A stretch of 64,000 nt of DNA, taken from the NCBI GenBank assembly GCA_029718625.1, contig CM056377.1, positions 39,494,699 to 39,558,698 on the forward strand. The letters are read 5' to 3'. This document shows, one piece after another, positions 42,716 to 54,700 of the stretch. Positions within the stretch are counted from its first letter, which is position 1, and every line of letters starts with the position of its first letter. A model generated the notes under the pieces. That model was not told the DNA's origin. It worked only from the letters and a program-made list of their open reading frames with translations, and did no database searches. Source of the DNA: Synaphobranchus kaupii (lineage: Eukaryota; Chordata; Actinopteri; Anguilliformes; Synaphobranchidae). A program made the position numbers and the translations under genes.

Positions 42716-45700
42716 CTACTGCAAGACTGAGTCTGAAGCCACAGTCTGTTCACTCGCTTCGCCGTCCTGGGCATCGGGTTCAGGCGGAACCAGGTCCACA
42801 GACTGTACAGGCGAGCTGACGACTTCGGGCACCACTGCCCCGGTTACATCCGGACGGACGCCGGCACCCATGGGGGCGGAGTCGAGGGGTGGGGAAGGGG
42901 GGAATCCCATGGCCTCCTCGATGGCAAATTCCTGAGGATCCACTTCCAAAAGGTTTTCTGGGACTGCAGGTGGCAGGTCACCATCTCCCAACTCCTCTGA
43001 TTCATGGAGACAACACGAGTAATGTTAGGGCATGGAAAAGGGAACGGTTTTCCATTAAGATTCAGAAAAAAGTGTGAGGTCAGCACTGAGAATCCTTTCA
43101 TTAATGCCAATGATTCACCAGTTCACCAGTTCGACCACGTAAGTTTCTGTGCCATTCATTGATCTTTGGGTGCTCAACTCACCGATTCCAGTGTGGTTTT
43201 CAGAACTGAACGCCCCCGTGTCGTCGACAAGCTGGGAGGTGTTGGCAACGTCGACGGAGGACATGGGTAAGTCCTGTCTTACTGCCATTTCTGAGATGTC
43301 AGGGACCACAACATCAGAAATATCTGGGAAATGGCAAAATCAGAGAAATTATTCATGAATTTATGAAAGCTGAGGCATGAGGTTAGGATCATCTATAAAA
43401 AAAAGTCATACATTTAGTGTCGTTTGGTTATGATTATTTATTATGGTCACTGATGCTCATCTCAGATTTTTTTTTTCATAGCAAAGGGCATATATGCTTT
43501 TTTGTATTTCTGTCAAAAAAATAAAAACCTTTTTGATTTTTCTCCATACAGTCTAGGTGTTTAGTTGGACAATATAAATAACAACTGGAACAAAAACAAT
43601 GGGGTTGGGTTCTAGCACATGCTGTTATTGTACCCCTAATACTATTAGTAATAATAATTCAATGATTCTGTTTAAAAATCCACCTGGATCCATGACTCTC
43701 TGGATGGGGGGTGGCAGTGGGGTGTCCCCAAAGGGCTGAGAGAAGGGCTGTGCCTCTTGACCCGTGGCTTCCTCCCCCCTCTCTACCTGACCTGGAGCTG
43801 CCAGTGATACCTGAGGTTGAGGGAATGATAACATTTACTATGGGAAAATCAGGTCCAACTTCACATTGTGCCGAGACTGAATTTAAGAACAACAGAATGA
43901 AGCAACTTTGAGTCCATTAATTCAACTTGAAACATTCTGTAGGTTAGCAACCTACCACGTCTGTTTTTAAAGTTTCCAAAAAGTTTCAGGCAGTCAGTAC
44001 TTAACTTTGCATAAGTAATATGGCTACTTATGCCGTCAGTGTTATGAGTAGGGATGGGCAAAACTGAAGTCGCTAAACGGACACATGGTGCAAAAAATGT
44101 GTTTACACATTTAAACGTCAAGGTTCTTAATTTGCCATTTCAATTTAAACCGACGCGCAACCTAAATAATAGCCAAGATGTGCTTTTAAATACAAAGTTG
44201 CAAAAGCAGCCACAACGCGCACTTCCAAAGCAAATTCTGTGGCATATATAAGAGCGCAAATCATGGAAAGCACCATATGATGGGTATTACAAAGCGCACA
44301 ACTTCAAATGCGTTGAGAGGATATAGCCACAACAGTAATAAGGTGATGGGTTTACTGAATCTTTTTAAAAAAGATATACGTTATATAAGATAAAAAAGAG
44401 GCAAAATATTAAATTAATATGTTTTAAGTAACAGCAAAGAAAAAGTCAAGAAAGCTTCCCTTTAATAAGAACAGGAACACCACTGCACGTTTTCTTGCTT
44501 AGTTTTTTCGCACCTTTTCAAAGTGAAAGCTCTCATAGACGTTTTTGCCGAAAATTAGATGCAGTCGGCCTCGAGCTGATAGCACTGCTGCTACACAGCA
44601 GTCACTGTCAAGTGTTTAACATCTTACATGATTTTGCATCCTTCCAGTGCTGTTGGAGTATGTTAGCTCAGTATCACAAAGTTTACGTTCGACTTTATTT
44701 TCTGAAATCTCGTCAAAGTGATAAAGTTTTGCAATTAAACAAGTCACACCCCTAGTTAGTGTTAACAGTGGTTCACAATAACATCATCTTGACACTGTAT
44801 TAATCTAACTGAACAAGTAGATTAAGAATATAAAGAAACAAATGGGTACCTCGGTATAGCCATTCGTTGGCATCTCTGGCATGTCTTTTTCTTCAGACTG
44901 AACAGAAGGGGGTGTTATGTCACTTGTCTTCGGGAATGCCGAGCGAGTTGGGATTCTATGCAAGTAGCCATATCCAATGCCACAACCTAAGCTGAAAACA
45001 GGAAATGTTCATTGGTCCTTCTCTACTCATGTATCAGCTGCTGTGGGTATTTAGAGTAAAATGCTTCAGGTGCTCAACGACCTTTTTTCTTGAGTGTGTG
45101 TACGCTAACAGAACATAGAGCATTCCAAATATTCACCATTGGCTCTCACTAAGATACAGTGCTACAGTCTATAAGGTGCTTCACTGTCTTGGGGAAACAA
45201 AACTCTCTTGTAGCTATCCCTGAAGTTAAATGTTACACTATGTTAATCAGTGCGGAGTGGGACTCAACAATTGCAATGCTGAGGGACCTTCTGGGCTTTT
45301 GGTTGAGCGGTGATGGGCGCCGGTCTCCTCTCTTACCTTCCCTCTCCTCCCCAGGCTCCATTGGGTGTGACCACTACTTCTCTACACAGGTCCGTCTCCG
45401 TATTGTACACCAGAAGCTTGAGGGGCTTTCCCTCATGGGACTCGATCAGGGAGAAGAAGTCTTCAGACTGCAGATACGATAACCAAGTGGACAAAACCAC
45501 ACTTGACATCAGTTTGGAATAAAACTGATATAAAGTAAAAGTGTAGGGTGAGCTGGGAACTCCCCGTCACCGATTAGTATTATGTAACTGGGGGAGGGTA
45601 CTTCTGGTACTGGGTGAGGGTACTTCTGGTACTGGGTGAGGGTACTTCTGGTACTGGGTGGACATTACGACATAGTTCCCATTCCTTCATTACTATCACC

Positions 45701-48214
45701 CTCTCAGCACATAAGAGGCTATTGTCTCCATTAAGACAATGACTGCTGACTAAAGTGGGAGGTAGAACAAGTTGGAGATCCTGTACAGCAAGAATGACTT
45801 TGCAGAACTCAAAGGCCAGTGCTGTGCAGCCTTCATGCAGGTTGAAAAGCTAGTACAATAAGGACAGTGGAATAATTGTCAAAGCAAGCTGAGAAAGGAA
45901 CAACTTATTAGAGCTCTGGCTTTGCTGGTGTGATTAACGTTGTCTTTTGTATTGGTCTTTTGTTTGTGTAACAAATACTGATTAAAACCTTACATCCTGC
46001 AGAACCTGGTCAGCTCCAACAATGAAGTCTGTGTGTGCTTGAAGCCCTGCTAGAGCAGCCGGGGAACTTGGATCCACGTCCTGACAAAAAAAAAGAAGAA
46101 AAAAGCAAGTGCTTAGTGCTCTGTATTTAAAGCATTCTTTCTGGTATGAAATTGCAATCTAGCATAACATTTAATTTTCATATTATTTTCAGTGATCTGA
46201 TAAAATATTATATTTAAAATACCTCAAATATACATTTCAAACATTGCTTCTACATTCAATGCACTGATGAAGTTCCTCTGACTGAAAACATTTCCATCTT
46301 TATCTCGTTTTGTGTTCTATACTGATGTCATCGTGCAATCAAATAGAAAGCATTGCGCAACAAATCTGTATGCAGCCAGTCCTATGCCTCACGTATGTGT
46401 AACCAGGAAGCTAGAAGAGGCAAGGAAGGGAGTTTCAACAAATCTATGGGTGCGTCCGAAAAATGCACCCTCCTTTCCTCCACTACCACCTCCTCTCCTC
46501 CGTGCCCCGGTAATGGATCTTTGTGGTTTAATCTAATGTTGCTGATTTCACCTTAATTACGTATAAACAATTACATATTAATTAATGTCTCAACGCAAAC
46601 CGCACTGTCAGGTATTGTATACTGTACATGCAAATACTTGTACTCAAAACATTCAGGCAGTTTTGCATACTTCCGGGTAGGAGAGGAATGGAGGAATGGT
46701 GGTGGGGAGTGAAGAATATTGGGACGCACCCAGTGAAGCAGAGTGCAGAAGGAAATCTCACGTAACAATTAACCACACCCTTTGACAGTCATTGGATGAT
46801 AACCTATAGAAACGGTTTGCTGTAGTTTGTGACCACACAGCTCAGAGCTTAGGTTTCTCTTTGTGGGGGTTATTTGTTTGACATAGTTACTAAACCAACC
46901 CTCTTGAATATACAAAAAGCGGTAGAATACAATTTGATAAATAACTGAAGCAATAGATCTGATTATTTCTGCCTATTTTGTATAGTCAATGAAGATTTTG
47001 ATATTATTTTCTGTACTGACTCACCAGGACATGCCAAACATTTTCGTTGGCACCTTTAAAACTGCAAAACCTGACACTGGCCCCCAGTAGGCCCTGTCCA
47101 CCCCACATATTACTGGGGACCACCTCCAGCTCCCGGATCCTCATGGCTTTGATGCTGTATACTTCCAGCTTCACTGGTTTTTCCACATTGGCTTTGAGCA
47201 GGTCCTTCAGCATGTCATTCTCCTTATTCTTTGGGAAAATAAGAATTACTGTAGTCCCTGCTCTATCCAATTACTTTTATTGTCAAGACAAGAGCTTTTT
47301 AAATTGTCACCATACATGCAAATTGCCAGACCCATTATTCATGACGAGGTCTCATATTGTTTCCCCCTACCAGGCTCAATTAAATCTTCCACCTCCCTTT
47401 TAATCAAATGAATGAATGTTTGCTTATTCATTTTAACCATCGTGTATTTTGTCACAATCACCAGAAAGACATTTGGCCTCATAACGATTCTACATTCTAA
47501 GTTAAAAATCTAACCTTCCCAACAGACAAGTACAGATTAAATTGCAATAATGTTAACGTTACTTACCAATCTGTTATTTCCAATTGATATTATGAAATCA
47601 AAAAAAGGTTCCAAACCAGCCTTCCCTGCGGGTGAGCTCTCTTGAACCTATCAATAAATATTTGTGAGAAATCCACTCAAAACTTTAAGTATGATAACAA
47701 TACAAAACCAAAGGTTAAATTTGCAGTGGTTAAACTTAACAGCAGGTTGCATTAGGTAATTATCTAGCTACTGCTGCAGCTACGTTGCTAGCTAACTAAC
47801 TTAGCACAACCTACAGATTTCAATGCAGTCGTTAGGCAGACAGTTCGCTTGAAACGTGTCTAATAACGTAGGCTAGTCACTACTAGCAAGCTAACATTTG
47901 CTATGTAACGTTATGCCACGAACGACAGAAACATTTTACGCTAACGTTATTCTTTATGTATTCAACTTGTGTTAGCTATTTGATTATTCTAAAATTAAGC
48001 GGAATATTTACAGTTCGCGCGTGTACTTGGGAGGGATGCCAGCCACTTGTCCAACAACTGCCACATCAGCAGGCAAGCTAGTTAGCTAATTTACCTAGCT
48101 ACGTTAGGAGTATAGCAAGCTAAAAAGTTTAAACCCCAAAGCTAATCTTACCCCATGAACATGGTAGCCATCCGTCCCTCCTTCTGGTGCATCCGAGCTT
48201 TGAGATAACCCCAT
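42716..48214 (-). CDS. gorasp1: Golgi reassembly-stacking protein 1 (GRASP65), complete, 9 coding exons
   Basis: GRASP65 is a peripheral cis-Golgi protein that tethers cisternae through its GRASP (tandem PDZ) domain and binds GM130. Exons in transcript order (plus-strand coordinates): 48152-48214, 47567-47647, 47025-47228, 45994-46080, 45337-45467, 44850-44991, 43684-43810, 43183-43323, 42716-42996. They sum to 1257 nt (418 residues plus TAG). The start MGLSQSSD keeps Gly2, the family's N-myristoylation site. PDZ1 lies about 15-105 ([21 protein letters not shown]) and PDZ2 about 115-200 ([51 protein letters not shown]). The C-terminal half is Ser/Pro/acidic and low in complexity, as in the regulatory region of the family. 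The linker motif [10 protein letters not shown] and [18 protein letters not shown] favour GORASP1 over GORASP2. It is divergently arranged with ttc21a. Intron 3 carries a MITE and intron 4 a 22-bp minisatellite. Confidence 0.95.
45589..45660 (+). repeat. 22-bp minisatellite in gorasp1 intron 4
   Basis: Three complete units of GAGGGTACTTCTGGTACTGG plus GT are arranged head to tail, followed by a partial copy. Confidence 0.9.
46447..46732. mobile_element. MITE with TGGGTGCGTCC ends, gorasp1 intron 3
   Basis: TGGGTGCGTCCGAAAAAT on the left pairs with inverted TGGGTGCGTCCCAATATT on the right, and matching CTCC-rich stretches extend the arms to about 60 bp. No clear target duplication is seen. 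Non-coding, about 286 bp. Confidence 0.65.
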
Positions 48215-48778
48215 TTCGTCTTCGTTATTTTTTTGCTATTTAAAGCAGCTGAATAAACTGTATTTTAAATATGGACAGCTACAGTAAAGGAAAAAGATAG
48301 GAGAATTCATGAAGCCATGTACCTTACTTGACAGCAAATCAGCTAGCAAGCTACATTTAGCTATTTACTTTTTCAGAATGATAAGACAAGAGTAACTGAT
48401 ACCTAATGTACCGATGGCGATTTACTGGTTAAAACGGTCTTTCAATTACGTAGATTGTAAGATATAAATATAATGTTACAGACAAGTGTGGAAGCTCAAA
48501 CTAATGTATAAAGCTATATAATATGTTTCGTTAGAGTAAAAAACGATTAGTAGTTGGTAGCCAGTTGTTTAGCTAGCTAATTGTGTTTGATTAATAATCC
48601 TGGCATCCCCCTGGCCAGAGGTTGTGTAGCAACCAGAGACGCCAAACTTAGAGACAGTGAATCACAGAAACTGTAAACTTCATAGCTGAAATCTAATTGA
48701 AACAGGATACGTCAAGAAGCTAACAGCTAATTATTTTTTTATCAGAATAATCTGTTCAATTATCCAACAAAACGGAAC
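48215..48778. promoter_or_regulatory. Bidirectional gorasp1/ttc21a promoter interval
   Basis: The two genes are head to head, with 564 bp between their start codons, so both 5' UTRs and both core promoters must share this interval unless upstream noncoding exons exist. No TATA box at a sensible distance is evident. The ttc21a-proximal part is less AT-rich and contains the X-box candidate at 48620-48634. Transcription start sites cannot be read from sequence alone. Confidence 0.7.
48620..48634 (+). promoter_or_regulatory. Candidate RFX X-box upstream of ttc21a
   Basis: The sequence GGTTGTGTAGCAACC is an imperfect palindrome with two RFX half-sites (GTTGTG and AGCAAC) spaced by one base. RFX factors drive ciliary genes through such motifs, usually within about 200 bp of the start. 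Here it lies about 145-160 bp upstream of the ttc21a ATG. The match is by eye, and the second position of the left half-site pair departs from the strongest consensus. Confidence 0.5.
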
Positions 48779-51700
48779 ATGGCAGAACGTGATTCATCAT
48801 GTTTAGTAAGTTTAAAGATAAACTGAGCAAGCTCGGACTCTGTAACATCTAAGTTTCCACTGTTGTTAACGTTAGATAGAGCTATGCCTAATTACTTATA
48901 GCTGCCCCTTGCTTGCAACTTAGAGTTAACTTAATCTAAGTCTTTTTATACTGCATGGCTAGCACTGTCTGTTAAAGTGAGAATGGTGAAGAGTAAATAT
49001 GTCATTTTCTGTATCATTTTAGGCTTCAATTGTGTACTATTTCACGGATAAATACTACCACCAAACCATACTGACCGCAGTGGAACATTTAAAAATGTAC
49101 AATGCTGATCCTGTTCTGCTGTTTTACAAAGCCCACGGGATTTTAATGGAAGGTAATATACAAGAAGAGTGACTGTTAGTTTCCTATTATAGAGTGATTT
49201 TTTAATAGCTAGCTAGTTTTATAAAAAATAATATTATCTTTGCAAATATACAAAGAACAAAGTTACACGTTTACAATCCTATACAGTGTTCATCTACAAA
49301 CTGCACAATGTAACGTTATATTGCATACTATAACGTATACTTTGCAAAAGAACTGGCTAGATTGATAATAAATAGTAACAACTTTATGTTATGACATCAA
49401 TTTGCCTGCATGTTTTCTTTTTAAAACCTAAAAACTCAAGAGACTTGCTATTTTAGTTAAAATACTGATTTTAGGGTAGGTCTAGTTTAAAAAAGCAAGG
49501 TTTATGCTAGAAGCAATTTTTCCATTAGTATTCTGCAGATATTACACTGGAATCATCCTCTGATGTTTTAGGTCGTGTTCAAGAAGCTATTCGAGAGCTG
49601 GAGCAAGTAAGGGACAAACCAGATGTCTCGTTGTGCTCTATCATGGCTCTTATCTATGCACACAGACAGAGTGAAACTGTTGGTGAGTTGTGATCTAACT
49701 AGTGCATTCAGTCAGACAAATAGACCATAGACACTACACCAGCATACATTTCCCTGTAATATTAGGAAGCTAATGTGCATGCCACAAGTTTAAAGTGCAA
49801 TACGGACTACAGTTTTCTTAATACAGTGTATGGCTTGAAATGTAACAGGGCACAAGTATAAACCAACAGTCATACAGCTGGACTTCAAACTGGAAGATTG
49901 TTGCTTACTCTTCAAGGGGGGGCACATCTGCTATGGTTTTATGGTGGTATAACTACATATTTTCACTGTGTTTCAAGATCGCGATGCTGTGGAGGAGCTG
50001 GATTCTCAGCTGAAGTTGAGTCGGAAGACTGCTGGAGACAAAGCCCTCTATTACGCTGCCTTGTTCCTTTGGCTAATGGGCCGCAGTGACAAGGCCAAGG
50101 ACTACATTGACAGAATGCTCAAGATGTCCAGTTCTTCGAAAGAGGTTCATATGAGTGAAGGCTTTCAGTTATTTTTACAGTAACTTTACAATAACTGATT
50201 CCTTAGAAAAATAGGTCACATATCAGCCTTCTCACAATATTTTTGCAAACCTGGAACATTGACAAACATTTTAAGTTTTATTATTATTGTTATTATTATT
50301 ATTTAAAGGGAATCAATAGTCTTTTGTAGCTACATTTTAACATAATAACAATCTAAGGAATAAAACTACAGCATTTCTTGCCCAAATCCTTGGGCTATTT
50401 GTGTACACTCTCAGATGACTTTACTGAATCTACTAATAAGCATGTTATAAATGCTACATTCTCAATACAGAAGCCTATCTGGGTGTTTAGTTGGACATAC
50501 TACGTACAGAGAACTATTCAGGGTGTCTTTTAAATCTTCATAATGAAGAATCGTAATCTAATAAAATTAAAACAAAAATATCATTCTGTACAGGGGCTAA
50601 TTTTGAAGGGATGGATTGAGCTCAGTTCTGAGATTGATCAAAACAGAAACAAGGCTATCCGATACTTCGAGAGTGGGCTGCAGGACTCCAAGAGTGTATT
50701 TGGTCTGATGGGAAAGGTAAATGTTTGAGATTGCTTGCTCGATGAATTCATCCAGACAACTGATTTGTTACGCATTTGAATAGCTTTCAACAATTCGCAT
50801 AGCAGTTCACACTGAACAGACCACAAAGACACAACAATGGCTTTCGATGTCCACATCAATGAATCAGTACAGGCACGTGCAAAAGGACAAAATAAAATTA
50901 GCTTACTCAATAAAAATGTGTTACACACTCACTGAGGATCAAATGGATGTTTTGCAGGTGAAATACTTTATGAGGAAACAGAACTTCTCAGGCGCCCTTG
51001 AGGAAGTGAACCAGATTATTGCCTTCCAGCCTGATTTCGTCCCGGCTCTGACCGTCAAGATGAATCTGTTTCTTGCCCAGCAAGACTGGGAACAGACCCT
51101 AGAAGCTGCTTCACGGTCAGTAGATCTGTGCAGGTCTTAGTAATATATCAGCATTCAACATCAAACAATACATAGTCATATTTCGTCTGGACTTTATTCC
51201 TGTACCTTACTGTTGTCGTACATTTAATAAACCCCTTTCCCTGGGATTATTCTGCAATATAAAATTGAACAACTTTGTATTGCAATGTAATATTCTTATT
51301 TTTTGTCTCATATTCAGCAGTGTTTTTTTTCCATCTGCAGATGTTTGAAACAAGATGGGCGTAATTTGAAGGCCCTTCAGATAATGGTGATCCATGCAAT
51401 TGTGAAAGACGGTGACCTAATCAAGGTAAAGGCATACATGAAATCGAAACAACAAAATGTTTTAATCAGCTCAAACATTCAAGAGATGTCCTTCTCTGAT
51501 TAGTGTTAATCTTCCATTTTTCATTCCAGATGAATAGGTAGGAACCTAATTGCTCACTTTTGTCTTCAATTCTCTAGGTACAAGAGCATCTTCAAGCACT
51601 TCTCGGTGCCTTGGAGATTACAGAGCCATGCACACCAGGGCTTCATGTCAATTTTACAAAGCCAATCAGCAGATTGGTAAGCACTGTTAATTCAGACCAT

Positions 51701-54700
51701 GCAGGCACCAAATAAATCAACTGTTCATAAAATTACCATTTTGCCATGTAAAACATTAAGAACTTTCTACATATTCTATATAAAGTCCTTATAAATAATG
51801 TAGGCCTATGTAATATAATTGCAACATCTTTAAGCCAGGACTGGAATGAGCTGGGAATTAAGTGTAAATGAAGATCCAAACAGTACATTTCATAGTTAAG
51901 TGAATTTCTCTAGCACAGATCTGTAGGCTACTGCCTTCCGTACTGAAGTTAACCTAGTTTTCCAAAACCCTGCTTGACTAAACAAAGGGCTGCTGAGATT
52001 ATTCCCTTATGACGGTTTTCTAGTCCCCCGAGTCGTGTTTCCATGGAGCAGGTGGAACAGAATGTACCAGGGAATTACTACATCTGAGGATTTTATATCA
52101 ATACCCTCAATCCACTGTTTTATGTATTATACACATAATTGATTTATGTATGTAAATTTCAAAATAAATGTCTCCCCTCTCCTTTATACCAAAAGTATAT
52201 ATATAATGTTTCACCATGTCTTGTTCTGGCTTTAGTGTGGAAGCCACACAGAAATCCTGCAGACTTTGTGCCAGTTTGTGGAGCGAGCCTTTGCCAAGGC
52301 CCCAGCAGATGCTGATATAGCCAATGAAATTGGCTACCTGTTTGTCCTTCAAAACAAGATTAAAGAGGCTGCAAGATGGTATTCCAATGGCATCAAACTG
52401 GATGGGAGCAGTGTGCCAGCCCTGGCAGGTACCTTTTGCGAGTGCTGTAGAGTGTAATGTTGCTGTCAGGAATTGCCTGCACGGTACCTTACCGACAGCT
52501 CTAATTGACAGGAGGCTACGTTCAGCCTCGCCATTGTGGCCTCGTCTGCAAGATTGTTGTTCACTTCCTGGGAGTGTTGGCGTCAGGCATGAGAATTGCG
52601 ACTTTTACCCGCAGGTGTGATCCATTGCCAGCTGCTGGAGGGACAGCTTGAGGAAGCAGCACAGCAGTTGGAGTTCCTCGGAGAAGTCCAGCAGTCCATT
52701 GGCCAGTCAGTGGTAACACTCCTGTCTATCACTATATGTGCCATGAAGGGCACGCTGAGCACGGCTGCTTACTGCGTCTTGTTAACATGTCTTTTTTTCT
52801 CTCAAAACATCCCTTTGAGCATGACATCACAGGATAATGTTTTTGTCAGTAATGTGCACTATCATGTTTGGCAGGAGCTAGCCTTTCTTCAGGCTGTGTT
52901 AGCCTGTAAGAAAGGGACAGGCCAGGCAGTCGTGAGTGCTCTGCTGAAGGAGGCTGCTGAACTTCATTTCTCTGCCATTCATGGACTGCCCCTGGGGGTG
53001 GAGTACTTTGAGAAGCTCAATCCCACCTTCCTTTTTGAAGTGGTGAAAACAAACCTGGCTGTCTGTCAGGTAAACATAGCAACACTGACCTGGGGAATGA
53101 TTGGTGTACAGCATAGCAAATGGAATAATCAAAAATGGAAATTCAGTTATAGGTCTACTTCATGGTATCTCTGTTTTTCCAGTGGAAACTACACACTTTT
53201 GTTGTTGACGTGTTTATACCACAGTATCACATATCACCATGACACGTTTTGCTTCATCTTATTGACAGCCTCGCACTCTTGGCCAACCGTTGTCATTTGG
53301 GCTGATGCACTCTGCCATGATCTTAGAGCCTGTGATCAGAACTGCGCCTAGCATTTTACCTGGCGCCTACCTCATGGCCAAGGTGAAATTTCTCTCAGGT
53401 AAGGTAAAAAAAGCCAAGGCAGGAGACAAATTGCATGGATGTTCCCTGGCCATATGTGTCACAGGTCTGATTTAATCCTGCCATGGTTCTTTGGAAAAGA
53501 GTAAAGAGACAAATGATTGTCCACTCCAGGCAACTGCCGTGCTTTAACTTAATCAGTGCGATGCTTTTGCCTCTGCTGGTAATTGGCAGCAAAGCCCTGT
53601 TTCGCTCTTTGAGGTATAGGTTGTTTGGGCTTATTGTTATGGGACGGGGAATGAGGTACTTACTGTACATGGATCCCACATACCATTCACAAACCCCCTC
53701 TCTTTTTAGGTGACCTCACCTCTGCTCAGGTTTTTATAACACGCTGTTTGGAGCTGGATCCAACTGTTGCAGATATACACCTGCTCCAAGCACACATTTA
53801 CCTCTCTGTGGAAGACTTCAAGAAGTGCCTACAGTCCTTGGAGATAGGCGTGAGCCACAACTTTCAGGTGAGTCCAGACCTCTACCTCCCTACCTTTCCT
53901 TTTGTGTAATTAAACAGTTTCATGAACAGAAATTTGAGGGTTTGTGGTGGGTATGGACACTCTACAGTATAAAGTGATATATGGAATGCATTTTTTGTGT
54001 ATTTAACTCTCAATCAATTCTTGAGTCCTAATTAGATCACCACATGATCAAATCTTCTATTGAAAACCTTAAAACATTTTTATTGAGTGTGGACTGCAGT
54101 TTACACCATTTCTGTAGAATGCACACACACACACGTACTGTATATACTGTATGTCTGTGTAACATGTAATGTAATTTTGCGTGACAATGACAAAATAAAC
54201 ATACACAATAAAGGCTGGAACAGGACTTCATAAGCTATAATTTCTTATCCTTGAGTAACAGCTACAGTACTTGCATCCAGTATGCAAGGGAATTGACCTA
54301 AATCCAGCATAATACATTCAATGTTGTAAAAAGCTGTTACATTTTATCTGCAGTGTAATTAAACACAGATTTCATCCACAATATCTCTCCATATGTTGTG
54401 AATAGGGCGGTAAAATTTTGCACTGGCTTTTGTAGCCAACATCTGTACCAGAAATGATTATGATAATAAGAGTAAAAAAAAGTTGAATAGTACGGGATAG
54501 TACAGAACGGGATAGCGATGTTAAGTTAGGTTCTGTGTATGTCTGACAGTATATTCCTGTGTTTTTTCTGAAATTAATAAGCTTCTGTCCTTCTGTCAAT
54601 TTTATTCTTCTCTTCTGCAAGGTTCGGGAGCTACCTCAGTACCACTTGATCAAAGCTCGGGCCTTGAAGAAGATGGGGGACATTCCAGAGGCCATCCAGA

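Noticed and set aside
42844..43110. 88-codon minus-strand frame as an alternative gorasp1 exon
   Set aside because: It is an out-of-frame reading of the last gorasp1 exon; the frame used closes correctly with upstream exons and ends in TAG at 42716-42718.
52596..53351. 251-codon open frame as a separate gene
   Set aside because: It reads through ttc21a exons 10 and 11 and the introns between and after them; exon boundaries follow the family protein, and the rest is intron.
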